DNA of 64,000 nucleotides from Flavobacteriales bacterium (GTDB taxonomy: Bacteria; Bacteroidota; Bacteroidia; Flavobacteriales_F; PHOS-HE28): assembly GCA_018057455.1 (NCBI GenBank), contig JAGPDT010000012.1, forward strand, positions 1 through 64,000, read 5' to 3'. Below the pieces are notes generated by a model, which was not told where the DNA came from, did not search any database, and saw nothing but the letters and a program-made list of their open reading frames with translations. Positions 11,054-20,028 of this stretch are shown one piece after another. Position 1 is the first letter of the stretch; every line of letters begins with the position of its first letter. The translations under genes and the position numbers were made by a program.

Positions 11054-11074
11054 TCCGCCCCCCTAGGAACATTG

Positions 11075-11110
11075 CAACGGCCCGCACGTAGAAGCGGGCC
11101 GTTGGTGTTT
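11075..11110 (+). terminator. Rho-independent terminator
   Basis: An 11-bp perfect stem (CAACGGCCCGC at 11075-11085 with GCGGGCCGTTG at 11094-11104) is followed by GTGTTT. It ends the two-gene lipoprotein/secreted protein operon. Confidence 0.8.
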
Positions 11111-11142
11111 CCAATTCCGTCCAAGGCGGAGCGGGGAAAAAG

Positions 11143-14100
11143 ATGACCGAAAAAATCCTCAAGGCCCTGCTTCAGCTCTTCGCCATCATAGCGAAGACTG
11201 AGCGACCGGACGGTGACCTCAGCGGCCATGATGCGGTGAAACGCTTTCTGGCCAGGCAGTTCAGCGCCCCTGTGGTGCGCGAGCACATGGCCCTCTTCGA
11301 GGCGTTTGTTGGCGCATTCCACAGCAGCGGTGGCCGCAGCGAGCGCAGCCGGAAACGCACCAGCATGAACTCGGTGAAGGTCCTGAAGATCTGCAATGAG
11401 GTCAATGAGGAATTGAACCAACGGCAAAAGCTGGTGGTGCTGGTCCATTTGCTCGAGCTGGTCCATGGCAGGGGCGTGCTCACGGTACAGGAGGAGGAGT
11501 TCGTGGGCACCGTGGCCGATGCCTTCAACATACACCCTTCAGCCTTTCAGCGCTGCAATGCCTTTATGTGCGCCACGGCGGATGTCCGGGAAGACACCGC
11601 GGACATCCTGTACATTGACTCGGGCCATATGTTCCCGGGAGCCCAGGCCAAGCATTTGCATGCCCATGAGTTGAATGGACAAGCCCGGGTACTGAGCGTT
11701 ACCGGTGCCAATATCTTCCTCTTGCGCTATTTGGGGGCCGGTGAATTGAGGCTCAATGGAAAGCCCGTGGAGCCTGGCCAGGTATACGTGCTCGGCCATG
11801 GTGCATCCATGCGCACCTCCCAAGGCCAGCCCATCTATTACAGCGAGATCCTCGCCCGTTTCTTTCAGGATAGCACGGCTGAGCGGATCGTGTTCCGGGC
11901 CGATGGGATCGAATACCAGTTTGCCAACGGGCGCATCGGCCTGCACGAACTCCACCTGGCCGAGACCAGTGGCAAGCTGATCGGCATCATGGGGGGCAGC
12001 GGCAGCGGCAAAAGCACGCTGCTCAATGTGCTCAATGGCAACCTGAAACCCTCCAAGGGGAGAGTCACCATCAACGGTGTGGACGTTCATACCGAGAATG
12101 ACCGCATCCGGGGGGTGATCGGCTACATCAGCCAGGATGACCTGTTGATCGAGGAACTCACCGTATACCAGAACCTGCACATCAATGCCGAACTCTGCTT
12201 CGGCGACCGTTCCAAACCGGAGATCGTGCGGCGTGTATTGTCCGTGCTGCAATCCTTGGGCCTCTACGAGATCAAGGACCTTAAAGTGGGCAGTGTGCTG
12301 GACAAGACCATCAGCGGCGGTCAGCGCAAACGGTTGAACATTGCCTTGGAGCTGATCCGCGAACCCAGTGTGCTTTTCGTGGATGAACCCACCAGCGGGC
12401 TCAGCTCACGCGATTCGGAGAACATCATGGACCTGCTCAAGGAGCTGGCCTTGAAAGGGCGGATCATCTTCACGGTGATCCATCAACCCTCCTCGGACAT
12501 CTTCAAGCTCTTTGACAGGCTGCTGCTGATGGACCAGGAAGGCAACCCGGTCTATTACGGTGATCCCGTGGATGCCGTGGTCTATTTCCGCAAGGTCACC
12601 GGGTTGGCGGATAGCGAAACCGGGCAATGTGAGACCTGCGGCAACGTGAACCCGGAGCAGATCTTCAATATCCTCGAGGCGCGGATCGTGGATGAGTACG
12701 GCAAGGAAACGGACCAGCGGCGGATCAGCCCCGATGCTTGGAACGAGGTGTTCCGCGCACAAATGGAAGTGCGCGTGGCCCAAGTGCCCAAGGAAACGCG
12801 CATCCCCCGAAGCACCTTCAAGGCCCCGGGCAAGCTGCGCCAAATGGCCGTGTTCTTCAAACGGGACGTGCTGGCCAAAATGGCCAATCGGCAGTACGTG
12901 CTGGTCAATTTGCTGGAAGCCCCCGCGCTCGCCTTCTTCATGGCCTTCTTCCTGCGTTATCGCAGCATTGACCTGGGCGCGGATGCCCGTTATATCTACC
13001 GCCACAACGACAACATCCCCCAGTACCTTTTCATCGCCGTGATCGTTGCGCTTTTCCTTGGCTTGTCCTTGGCGGCCGAAGAGATCATCCGTGACCGCAG
13101 GATCCTCCAACGGGAGAAATTCCTGGCCTTGAGCCGCACCAGCTACCTGGCCGGGAAGACCTCCCTGCTGTTCCTGGTCTCAGCGCTTCAATCGGGGTTG
13201 TTCGTCCTGGTGGGCAATGCAGTGCTGGGCATTGCCGACATGGGCCTGCAGCACTGGCTGGTGCTGTTCTCCACCGCCTGCTTTGCCAATGTGCTGGGGT
13301 TGAATGTGAGCGCCAGTTTCAATAGCGCCAAGGTGATCTACATGATGATCCCGGTGCTCATCATCCCGCAATTGATGTTCAGTGGGATCATTGTGCGATT
13401 CGACAAGCTGCACCCCTGGTTCGCGTCGGAGAAGAGCGTGCCGTGGGTGGGCAATATCATGGCCAGCCGATGGGCTTATGAGGGCTTGGCCGTGGCCCAG
13501 TTCACCGGGAATGCCTATGAGCAGAAGTTCTACGACATGGACCGCCGGATGAAGACGGCCAGTTGGAAGAAGGACCTCTGGCTGCGCGACCTCATGGAGC
13601 GCAGCGCCAACTTGCGCCGGACCCTGGCCGATGGCCGGACGCTGGACGACCGGGCACGTTATGACCTGGACTTGATCCACGGTGAGCTCACCAAGGAAAT
13701 GCGGTCCTTGAAAGGGTTGGAGTTTCCCCTTGTCGATAGGCTCCAGCCCCGGCTGCTGGACCAGCAAGTGTTGGTCGAATTGGACCGTACGCTGGACGTG
13801 CTGGTCCAACATTACCGCAATGTGTACCGCGAAGCGGAACGGTCCAAGGAGTCACTCATCGCCCAAATGACGTCCGATCCGCAACGGAAACAGGCCTATT
13901 TCAGCCTGTTGGACACCTATCGGAACGAGAGCTTGGCGGACATCGTCACCAACCGCAATGATGTGGACCTGATCACTGAATCCAACGGGGAGTTGGTGCA
14001 GAAAGTGGACCCCGTGTACCTGCGCCCTGCCGAAGGCGGATTCTTCGACGCCCAATTCTACGCCCCGGTGAAACGGCTGTTCGGTCGGCTTGTGCCTACC

Positions 14101-14217
14101 GTCTGGGCCAATGTGCTGCTGCTTTGGGGGTTGACCGCCCTCTTAGGCCTGGCGCTGAAATGGAACTTCTTCCCTGGCCTGATCGGGCGGTTGGAGAAGC
14201 GGGACAGGATTCCTTGA
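11143..14217 (+). CDS. ABCG-type ABC transporter with N-terminal TerB-like domain
   Basis: 1024 residues, much longer than a standard half-transporter. Residues 1-135 are helical and TerB-like (LFAIIAKTERPDGDLSGHDAV, then a second DGxL-type repeat). Residues 140-250 are beta-rich and unassigned, perhaps FHA-like. The ATPase has Walker A GGSGSGKST (284-292), Q-loop ISQDD, signature ISGGQRKRL (390-398), Walker B with D414-E415 and H447. Membrane spans start near 585, with a long charged soluble region at roughly 790-960 and a final span at 990-1015. It probably exports or flips a lipid-like or hydrophobic substrate at the inner membrane. It is convergent with siaC. Confidence 0.88.
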   Translation: MTEKILKALLQLFAIIAKTERPDGDLSGHDAVKRFLARQFSAPVVREHMALFEAFVGAFHSSGGRSERSRKRTSMNSVKVLKICNEVNEELNQRQKLVVLVHLLELVHGRGVLTVQEEEFVGTVADAFNIHPSAFQRCNAFMCATADVREDTADILYIDSGHMFPGAQAKHLHAHELNGQARVLSVTGANIFLLRYLGAGELRLNGKPVEPGQVYVLGHGASMRTSQGQPIYYSEILARFFQDSTAERIVFRADGIEYQFANGRIGLHELHLAETSGKLIGIMGGSGSGKSTLLNVLNGNLKPSKGRVTINGVDVHTENDRIRGVIGYISQDDLLIEELTVYQNLHINAELCFGDRSKPEIVRRVLSVLQSLGLYEIKDLKVGSVLDKTISGGQRKRLNIALELIREPSVLFVDEPTSGLSSRDSENIMDLLKELALKGRIIFTVIHQPSSDIFKLFDRLLLMDQEGNPVYYGDPVDAVVYFRKVTGLADSETGQCETCGNVNPEQIFNILEARIVDEYGKETDQRRISPDAWNEVFRAQMEVRVAQVPKETRIPRSTFKAPGKLRQMAVFFKRDVLAKMANRQYVLVNLLEAPALAFFMAFFLRYRSIDLGADARYIYRHNDNIPQYLFIAVIVALFLGLSLAAEEIIRDRRILQREKFLALSRTSYLAGKTSLLFLVSALQSGLFVLVGNAVLGIADMGLQHWLVLFSTACFANVLGLNVSASFNSAKVIYMMIPVLIIPQLMFSGIIVRFDKLHPWFASEKSVPWVGNIMASRWAYEGLAVAQFTGNAYEQKFYDMDRRMKTASWKKDLWLRDLMERSANLRRTLADGRTLDDRARYDLDLIHGELTKEMRSLKGLEFPLVDRLQPRLLDQQVLVELDRTLDVLVQHYRNVYREAERSKESLIAQMTSDPQRKQAYFSLLDTYRNESLADIVTNRNDVDLITESNGELVQKVDPVYLRPAEGGFFDAQFYAPVKRLFGRLVPTVWANVLLLWGLTALLGLALKWNFFPGLIGRLEKRDRIP

Positions 14218-14219
14218 GC

Positions 14220-14254
14220 GGAACTGAGCGCCGTTCGGCAGGTCGCTCAGTTCC
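14220..14254. terminator. Bidirectional hairpin terminator between ABC transporter and siaC
   Basis: GGAACTGAGCG (14220-14230) pairs perfectly with CGCTCAGTTCC (14244-14254). It follows the transporter stop on the plus strand. On the minus strand one arm contains the siaC stop codon, so siaC translation ends inside the stem. There is no strong U-tract on either side. Confidence 0.6.
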
Positions 14255-14639
14255 CGTCCACTTCTTCCACCTCGATCATCTTGAACGGCAGGTTGATGAT
14301 CGCCTGGTAGTCCTCTCCGGCCTCCAGCATGTCCTCATCATCCACTTCATAGTGCCACAAGACCTGCACGTCGATGCCTGCCGTGCGCAACTGTTCCAGT
14401 TTCTTGAACAGGTCGAGTATGCACTTGCTGCTGCTGGTGTTGAAGTACTCCAGCTGTACCCGGAGCTGGGTGCTGGACTTGGGGGCACGGGCATACTGGT
14501 CGATCCATTCGATCAATGGCTTGTAGAATTCGATTGAATTCTCGGGGATCGATCGGCCCCGCAAGTGCAATTGGCCGGTGGCCGCGTCAAAATGCACTGT
14601 GGGCGTTTTGGAGGTTCCCTCCAGGAGGAGATCCGTCAT
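14247..14639 (-). CDS. siaC: SiaC-family regulatory phosphoprotein (DUF1987)
   Basis: 130 residues, the standard SiaC length. In Pseudomonas SiaC is phosphorylated by the SiaB kinase and, when dephosphorylated, activates the diguanylate cyclase SiaD. Here the signature YFNTSSSKCILDLFKKLEQL is intact, and its threonine is T68, the position phosphorylated in the Pseudomonas protein. The acidic C-terminus (YEVDDEDMLEAGEDY) is also typical. The start overlaps the siaB stop by four bases. No SiaD or SiaA-like gene is in the window, so the downstream partner here is unknown; the neighbouring TerB-ABC transporter is only a positional candidate. Confidence 0.9.
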   Translation of the reverse strand: MTDLLLEGTSKTPTVHFDAATGQLHLRGRSIPENSIEFYKPLIEWIDQYARAPKSSTQLRVQLEYFNTSSSKCILDLFKKLEQLRTAGIDVQVLWHYEVDDEDMLEAGEDYQAIINLPFKMIEVEEVDGN

Positions 14640-15202
14640 TTGGGTTCGTTTCTGGAAGCTACGTTGACGTTCAGACTGAAAAAAGTGTTCTTCTCGTCCA
14701 TGGGCACGAAGCCGTATTCGAGTTTTTGCCCGCTTTTCCGGGCGATGTCGATCAACCCAAGGCCGCCACCACCGGTGCGTGTGAAGCTGCCGTTGCCCAG
14801 GGTGTCCTTGTACAAGTCATGTAGTTCTTTGGGCCCGTAGCCATTCACCTGGTCCAACCGCTTTTTAAGTGCACTCACCTGGTCCTGGGCCATGGCGTTG
14901 CCGGTGAGCACCGAATAGCCCGCGCTGTCATGGGCGATCAGTACCACGCCTTGCTGGTCCTCCAAGGCCGGTCGGTCCTGGACCCGGGCACTGCGGTTGT
15001 GGTGGTACAAGTTCTGCAGGCATTCCATCACCACATTGAATACCCGCTTGCGAACGCGTAGGTCCGGTTCCGAGGCGAGCAATCGCTGTTCCACCAGATC
15101 GAGCAGGGCACCGATCAGGTCCGGGGACATCTCCCCCTTGAAGGCAACCATGAAACGCTGCTTCTCAAGGTCATCATACAGGTCGAAGATGCGGTCCATC
15201 AT
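14636..15202 (-). CDS. siaB: SiaB-family protein kinase (DUF6272)
   Basis: About 188 residues. It is a cytosolic kinase predicted to phosphorylate SiaC. The GHKL-like features are the NVVMECLQNLYHHN helix (N-box-like) and the glycine-rich RTGGGGLGLIDIARKSG. I start at 15202 (MMDRIFDLYDDLEKQRF) because the 43 residues upstream are not family-like. The stop overlaps the siaC start (ATGA). The gene is divergent from the methyltransferase gene at 15377, so the promoter should lie in 15203-15376. Confidence 0.88.
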   Translation of the reverse strand: MMDRIFDLYDDLEKQRFMVAFKGEMSPDLIGALLDLVEQRLLASEPDLRVRKRVFNVVMECLQNLYHHNRSARVQDRPALEDQQGVVLIAHDSAGYSVLTGNAMAQDQVSALKKRLDQVNGYGPKELHDLYKDTLGNGSFTRTGGGGLGLIDIARKSGQKLEYGFVPMDEKNTFFSLNVNVASRNEPK

Positions 15203-15376
15203 GGCATGCAAGGAAGAAGTGGTTGCGCTTGGGCAAAATAATCCTCGGGGCACGGGTCCAACGAAAGCCTCCACGGGCAAGTTATCCACGAAATTGTACA
15301 CCTGGGCCCGTGGAAAGGGTGCTGCACGCACGCCATCGAAGGCCGGCAGGTTAAATTCGCCCGCTTACCGGAGAAC

Positions 15377-16096
15377 ATGGGCTACTTTAACGGATGGTTC
15401 GGCACGCGGTGGTATGCCCTGCTGTACAGCCACCGGGATGAAGCCGACGCGGCCAGTTTGGTGCTGCCGCTGATCGCCAAGGGCCGGTTGAAGCCGGGGC
15501 AGGCCGTGCTGGACATGGCTTGTGGACGAGGCCGCCATGCCGCGGTGTTTGCCCGTGAAGGCTTGCGAGTGACCGGGGTGGACCTGTCCGTGGCGAGCAT
15601 CCAGGAAGCCAAGCGTGCGGTACCTGAAGGGTACTTCGAGGTGCATGACATCCGGGTCCCGTATGCCAACAACCGGTTTGATGCAGTGGTCTGTTTGTTC
15701 ACCAGCTTGGGTTATTCCGATGATCGCCGCGATGATCAACGGGCCGTGTCTGCGGCGGCACAGGCGTTGAAACCTGGCGGGCTCTTCGTGCTGGACCTGA
15801 TGAACGGAGGGGTGGTGGCCGGTTGCCTGACGCCCTCCGAAACCAGGGTGATCGAAGGCGTGCAGTTCCAAATTTCCAGAAGCCATGAGGGCGGTGACAT
15901 CGTTAAACGGATCAGGGTCGAACACGACGGCCTCAGCGAAGCGTATGAGGAACGGGTGCATGCCTGGAGCCTAACGGCCGTGGAGGCCATGATCAAGGCG
16001 GCGGGCCTCCAGGTGGAGGACGTGACCGACGGTTCTTGCCAGCAACCTTTTAATTCGGAACGGTCCGATCGGATCGTGGCCTGGGCCAGGAAGTGA
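15377..16096 (+). CDS. Class I SAM-dependent methyltransferase
   Basis: 239 residues with a complete Rossmann methyltransferase core. Motif I is VLDMACGRGRHAAVFA, motif II VTGVDLSVASI, and the post-I region reads DIRVPYANNRFDAVVCLFTSLGY. Motif III is LKPGGLFVLDLMN. The FTSLGY stretch is typical of the small-molecule methyltransferase group (Methyltransf_25/11 type). The substrate cannot be predicted. It overlaps the ZIP transporter gene region at GTGA (16093-16096) and heads a three-gene run with that transporter and the EEP-family gene. Confidence 0.88.
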   Translation: MGYFNGWFGTRWYALLYSHRDEADAASLVLPLIAKGRLKPGQAVLDMACGRGRHAAVFAREGLRVTGVDLSVASIQEAKRAVPEGYFEVHDIRVPYANNRFDAVVCLFTSLGYSDDRRDDQRAVSAAAQALKPGGLFVLDLMNGGVVAGCLTPSETRVIEGVQFQISRSHEGGDIVKRIRVEHDGLSEAYEERVHAWSLTAVEAMIKAAGLQVEDVTDGSCQQPFNSERSDRIVAWARK

Positions 16097-16098
16097 GC

Positions 16099-16821
16099 AT
16101 GGGACTACCACTATTAATCACCCTCTTTTTGGTATTGCCCCTGGCCGCGGGCGCCTGGGTGCGGTTCCGCACCACCGATCCCACACATATCAAGCTGCTG
16201 CTGGCGTTCAGTGGAGCTTTCCTATTGGGGGTTACCGTGCTGCACATGCTGCCGGAACTCTATGACCGGCACCACCACCACATCGGGCTGTGGGTATTGG
16301 CAGGCTTCATGTTGCAGGTGGTCCTTGAATTCTTCAGCCAGGGCATCGAACATGGCCATGTACACGTGCACAACCACTCGCACGGGCAGCAGCAGGGCCA
16401 TGCGCTACCATTACTGACCTTCGTGAGCCTGTTCATCCATTCCTTCACCGAAGGGATGCCGTTTGCGGATCCACGGGTAGGTGGCGACAGGGCATTCGTG
16501 GCCGGAGTGCTACTGCACAAATTGCCGATGGCCATTGCTCTGGCCACGGTGCTACAGCAATCGGCGGTAAGCGCTACAAGGTCCTGGGCCACACTTGCGG
16601 CGTTCGCCATGGCCGCACCCGCCGGTATCTTGTTCGGCAGCTTCTTCGGCATGGACATGGGCGAGGAATTCCTGACAGCGGCGCTCGCGGTGGCCATCGG
16701 CATGCTGTTGCACATCAGCACAACCATCATTTTCGAAACCACTCCGGACCACCGGTTCAATGCCAAGCGCTTTGCGGCGGTGCTGGTGGGCGCCCTCCTG
16801 GCCATCCTCACCGGCCATTGA
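16099..16821 (+). CDS. ZIP-family divalent metal transporter
   Basis: About 240 residues with roughly eight membrane spans. The variable loop is histidine-rich (YDRHHHHIG and HGHVHVHNHSHGQQQGH), as in zinc/iron ZIP carriers. The conserved span IV motif HSFTEGMPFA and span V HKLPMAIALATVL carry the metal-binding His and Glu residues. It likely imports Zn2+ or another divalent metal across the inner membrane. The start is the ATG at 16099 or the GTG at 16093 that overlaps the methyltransferase stop. Confidence 0.9.
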   Translation: MGLPLLITLFLVLPLAAGAWVRFRTTDPTHIKLLLAFSGAFLLGVTVLHMLPELYDRHHHHIGLWVLAGFMLQVVLEFFSQGIEHGHVHVHNHSHGQQQGHALPLLTFVSLFIHSFTEGMPFADPRVGGDRAFVAGVLLHKLPMAIALATVLQQSAVSATRSWATLAAFAMAAPAGILFGSFFGMDMGEEFLTAALAVAIGMLLHISTTIIFETTPDHRFNAKRFAAVLVGALLAILTGH

Positions 16822-16824
16822 GCC

Positions 16825-17814
16825 ATGGGCCTGAACGGCAACAGGCCATGGGGAACGCCTGTCGTGGATGTGGTTTCCTGGGGGCTGCTCGCAACATCAA
16901 CCCTGCTCACGGTCCTTCCGGACGGTTATCCCGTGGTCGCCCTACGGGCATGGTTATGTGCGCTGGCTGGCTTTTCGCTCCTGCTGACGGCCTGGCTGTT
17001 AGGGACCAAACGGGTACGGCAAGCCGTTGTGGCATGGGTTGCAACGCTCATGGCGCTCGGTGCGCCACTGCATGCCGGATGGAACCACAGGCCCGTTTCA
17101 TCAGGGATGCACCACAACGGCAGGGGAATAACCGTGGCGCAACTGAACGTGCACCAGGACAACGGGCAATTTGCCGCGGTTGTGCATGCAGTACGCCAAG
17201 CGGATGCCGACCTGGTGATCCTGCAGGAAGTGGATGCCCGGTGGTATGGGGAACTGGAGAGTGCGCTTGCCGATCAATACCCATGGCATGTGCACCGCGT
17301 TGGCGAAAAGAACTACGGAATGGCCTTGTTCAGCAGATTGCCCGTGGCCGGTGCGGAAGCGATCGATCTTGAAGGTCTGCCGGCCATCCGCGCCGACATC
17401 GGGGTTGGGCATGAACGGGTGCGATTGGTGGCCGTGCACTTGCGGGCGCCGGAAAGTGCCGCGAAGCTGCAACAACGCAACCGGCAATGGCGGAAGCTCG
17501 AGGCACTACTTTCGGATCGGACCATCGAGCAATGCCTGATAGGTGATCTTAACACGGTGCCTTGGGACAGGGCCTTCGGACATTTCTGCCAAGCAACAGG
17601 ACTGAAAGGTGCCGGAGGGGTGTTGGCGCCTACATGGCCAGCCTGGGGCGATTTCGCGCTCCTCCCATTGGACCACGTGCTGGTGAGCCCGGGAATGTTG
17701 GTGACTGACCAGCATACCTTCCCTATTCCAGGCTCGGACCATCTCGGGAAGTGGGCCGGGCTATGTCCTGCATCCATGCCCAGTGCAACGGGCATGGGGA
17801 GCGGAGGGCGCTGA
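16825..17814 (+). CDS. Membrane-anchored endonuclease/exonuclease/phosphatase family protein
   Basis: 329 residues. The first 80 residues form about three membrane spans (LLATSTLLTVL, ALAGFSLLLTAWLLG, AWVATLMALGAPL). The EEP domain follows with its metal and catalytic motifs in order: VAQLNVH, LVILQEVD, GMALFSRLP, VAVHLRAP, CLIGDLNTVPWDRAF, LDHVLVSPG and the final GSDHLG. It is a predicted Mg2+-dependent phosphodiesterase or phosphatase facing the periplasm; nucleic acid, lipid or phosphoester substrates are all possible. It starts three bases after the ZIP gene stop. Confidence 0.88.
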   Translation: MGLNGNRPWGTPVVDVVSWGLLATSTLLTVLPDGYPVVALRAWLCALAGFSLLLTAWLLGTKRVRQAVVAWVATLMALGAPLHAGWNHRPVSSGMHHNGRGITVAQLNVHQDNGQFAAVVHAVRQADADLVILQEVDARWYGELESALADQYPWHVHRVGEKNYGMALFSRLPVAGAEAIDLEGLPAIRADIGVGHERVRLVAVHLRAPESAAKLQQRNRQWRKLEALLSDRTIEQCLIGDLNTVPWDRAFGHFCQATGLKGAGGVLAPTWPAWGDFALLPLDHVLVSPGMLVTDQHTFPIPGSDHLGKWAGLCPASMPSATGMGSGGR

Positions 17815-18129
17815 TCGGCACTGCGGTACAAGGGTATGGCCAAGTGGGTTTTGATCAACGGGTCCATGTTGGTGAACTCCTTATGGCCGTGTTGACCGAG
17901 TGGATCCGGTCGCCATGTTTGTGACATGATGCATGGTCCGGTCATTCAATGCAATTCCCGCAGTGCAAAAGAGGGTGGTCCCGTGGTTGCCGCATTTTTG
18001 GTCCAGGGCCCATGCGCAGAGGCCCCTCTTTACCGCGCACTTTCAGGAATTCGATCGCGGTTCTCAGGCATGAACCACACCGGTGGATTGCCGTACAACT
18101 GGTCCTGCTCATTCAACATCCTTTAGACC
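17815..18129. other. Intergenic stretch, no gene seen
   Basis: 315 bases between the EEP gene and a small membrane-protein gene. No tRNA, strong hairpin or credible coding frame is visible. Readable frames here have no start or family signal. It probably holds the promoter of the gene at 18130. Confidence 0.5.
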
Positions 18130-18435
18130 ATGGTAGCCACCCCCCGTGTCTTTCTCCGGTTTGGAATGGTGTCAGTGGTGGGCTTGGGCTTCTACTACGC
18201 ACACCTCTTCCTGGGCATGGTTGGCGATGCCTGGATGTTCAAGGCCTTGGCCGTGTGCTTCCTGGTAGCTACGGTACCCCTGCCCATCATCGCCGTGAAC
18301 AACAAGAAGCTCTTTCCGGCATTGGAGAGGCCGTTTCAACACTTGTTGGTCATGGGTACGCTACTGATCTTCATGCACCATTTCCTGATGACCTTCATCT
18401 TCGTGATGTTCCTACCGGAAGGCCGGACCCTCTGA
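18130..18435 (+). CDS. Small membrane protein, unknown function
   Basis: 101 residues with about three hydrophobic spans: VSVVGLGFYYAHLFLGMVG, MFKALAVCFLVATVPLPIIAV and LLVMGTLLIFMHHFLMTFIFVMFL. A short basic loop VNNKKLF lies between the second and third. No family was recognised. It stands alone, convergent with the reductase gene at 18640. Confidence 0.65.
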   Translation: MVATPRVFLRFGMVSVVGLGFYYAHLFLGMVGDAWMFKALAVCFLVATVPLPIIAVNNKKLFPALERPFQHLLVMGTLLIFMHHFLMTFIFVMFLPEGRTL

Positions 18436-18594
18436 TATTCCATTCTCCTGTTGTGGCCGAGGATTTGGGTGTTTTCGGCCGATTGGAACCATTTCCGGGC
18501 CGCTCCGTTTCAGTACCTGGTCAAGTTGGCCAATACCCGGTCGTGGAAGGTCCGCCTTCCTTCGAAGCCCGTAAGCAACGAACCCGGGACCATC

Positions 18595-18620
18595 GGAACG
18601 CGCCCCGTAAGGCGCGTTCC
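18595..18620 (-). terminator. Hairpin downstream of the flavoprotein reductase gene
   Basis: GGAACGCGCC (18595-18604) pairs perfectly with GGCGCGTTCC (18611-18620), about 20 bases beyond the stop of the gene at 18640. The U-tract is weak. Confidence 0.6.
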
Positions 18621-18639
18621 GTGCATTTGGCCCCCTTGG

Positions 18640-19365
18640 TCAATGGTCGATGACAATGGAATCCGCGGTGGCCCCGAGGTCTTTCAAGAGCTGCCCGATG
18701 TTGTCCACGAAACTTCGTGGGCCGCAGATGTAGAAACGCTGGTCGAAGTTCTGTACCAGGGTGATCAGGATGTTGCGGTCGATTCGCCGCTCTAAAAATC
18801 CGATCACGTGCTGGCGGGTGAAGATGTTCAGGAAATTCTTGCCCAGCATCCGGCCGAGTTCAGCCCCCAGAATGATGTCGTCGGCGGTTTGGTTGGAGCA
18901 GACCAAGGTGTTGCCCCCGAGCTTCTTCTCTTTGTGGAGCTCCCGAAGAATGGCGATGAACGGTGTTACGCCCGCACCACCGGCGAAGAAGAAACCAGGG
19001 CCTTGGTAGCGGATGCCGCCGAACGGTTCTCCCACGAGGAGGTCATCGCCTTTGCGGGCCAAGCCCAGTTGGTGGGTTAAACCATGGCGTTCCGGATAAA
19101 TCTTGATCATCAGCTCCAGCGTCCTGGAAGCAGCCATGGAGGTGAAGGTGAAGGGGCCCTGGCGACTGCGCCATCCATCCCGGTCCAGTGCAACCATGGC
19201 GGCTTGGCCAGGGGTAAAGGTGTAGCCCTTCGGTTTCTCGATCTTGAACAGCTTCACATTGTGCGTGAGGAACGAGGTGTCCAGGATCTTCACCGGCATG
19301 GTCGCAGGCGGACGCGTCTCCTTGCCATCAGCGGCAGGAGCGTGGTTTGCGGAACCTTCGGCCAT
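18640..19365 (-). CDS. FAD-binding ferredoxin/flavohemoprotein-type reductase
   Basis: About 241 residues of the ferredoxin-NADP reductase fold. The FAD-binding segment is a variant RQGPFTFTSM in place of RxYS. The NAD(P) domain has FFFAGGAGVTPFIAIL and the late FYICGPRSFVDNI. There is no 2Fe-2S or globin domain, so it would pass electrons between NAD(P)H and a separate partner. A 22-residue Ala/Pro-rich N-terminal extension precedes MPVKILDTSF, and the start may instead be at 19299. The yajQ gene lies upstream, beginning in the opposite-facing gap 19 bases away; operon membership is uncertain. Confidence 0.85.
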   Translation of the reverse strand: MAEGSANHAPAADGKETRPPATMPVKILDTSFLTHNVKLFKIEKPKGYTFTPGQAAMVALDRDGWRSRQGPFTFTSMAASRTLELMIKIYPERHGLTHQLGLARKGDDLLVGEPFGGIRYQGPGFFFAGGAGVTPFIAILRELHKEKKLGGNTLVCSNQTADDIILGAELGRMLGKNFLNIFTRQHVIGFLERRIDRNILITLVQNFDQRFYICGPRSFVDNIGQLLKDLGATADSIVIDH

Positions 19366-19384
19366 TCGGCGGTGGTACTGGAGC

Positions 19385-19876
19385 TCAACTCTTCATGTTG
19401 TCGAACTGCAAGGGCAGGTCGAACTCAGCCCCTCGCAAGTGGCTCATCACGGCTTGTAGATCATCGATCTTTTTACCGGTCACCCGAATCATATCGTCCA
19501 TGATCTGGGGTTGCACCTTCAGGCCGGTGTCCTTGATCGATTTGACGATCTTTTTGGCGGTATCCCGGTCGATGCCCTGTTTGACCTTGATCGTGCGGTA
19601 GAGAAGTTTTCCGCTGGGCACGGGCTCGGCGGAGAGGTCGAAGCTCTTCACGTCCACTTTCTGCTTGGCACTGCGTTCCAGCAAGATGTTCAGGATGGAA
19701 TCGAGCTTGAGGTGGTCCTCCGTGGAGAGTTTCACGGTCAGTGCTTTCTTGTCGTATTCCACTTCGCTGTTGGAGCCGCGCAGGTCGTAGCGGGTCTCCA
19801 ACTCGCGCTTCACCGTGTTGATGGTGTTGTCCAGCATTTGTGGATCCACCTTGGAGAGCACATCGAAACTGGGCAT
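19385..19876 (-). CDS. yajQ: YajQ-family cyclic di-GMP/nucleotide-binding protein
   Basis: 163 residues, the family length. The start MPSFDVLSKVDPQMLDNTIN is diagnostic and fixes 19876. Other hallmarks are ELETRYDLRGSNSEVEYDKK, TVKQG-like KVKQGIDRDTAKKIVKSIKD and the C-terminal QIMDDMIRVTGKKIDDLQAV. YajQ proteins are small two-domain nucleotide-binding proteins; some bind c-di-GMP and act with transcription factors. It is transcribed toward the reductase gene at 18640, 19 bases away, so the two may be one unit. Confidence 0.95.
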   Translation of the reverse strand: MPSFDVLSKVDPQMLDNTINTVKRELETRYDLRGSNSEVEYDKKALTVKLSTEDHLKLDSILNILLERSAKQKVDVKSFDLSAEPVPSGKLLYRTIKVKQGIDRDTAKKIVKSIKDTGLKVQPQIMDDMIRVTGKKIDDLQAVMSHLRGAEFDLPLQFDNMKS

Positions 19877-20028
19877 CGTTCGTCGGGTATTGGGCAAGTT
19901 TAAGCAAGATGTGCTGCAAGGCCCGCAACAGGCACGTGAATACGCCCCACCTTGCGTTCTGCCATACCCCTCCAAGGCACACCGTGGAACCCTTGGGAAG
20001 GCCTCAGGCTGCCAAGACGCAGTTCCAC

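Noticed and set aside
17949-18653. A 234-codon frame across the small membrane protein gene
   Set aside because: It overlaps the 101-residue membrane protein in another frame, is Arg/Pro/His-rich and continues through an unrelated terminator hairpin.
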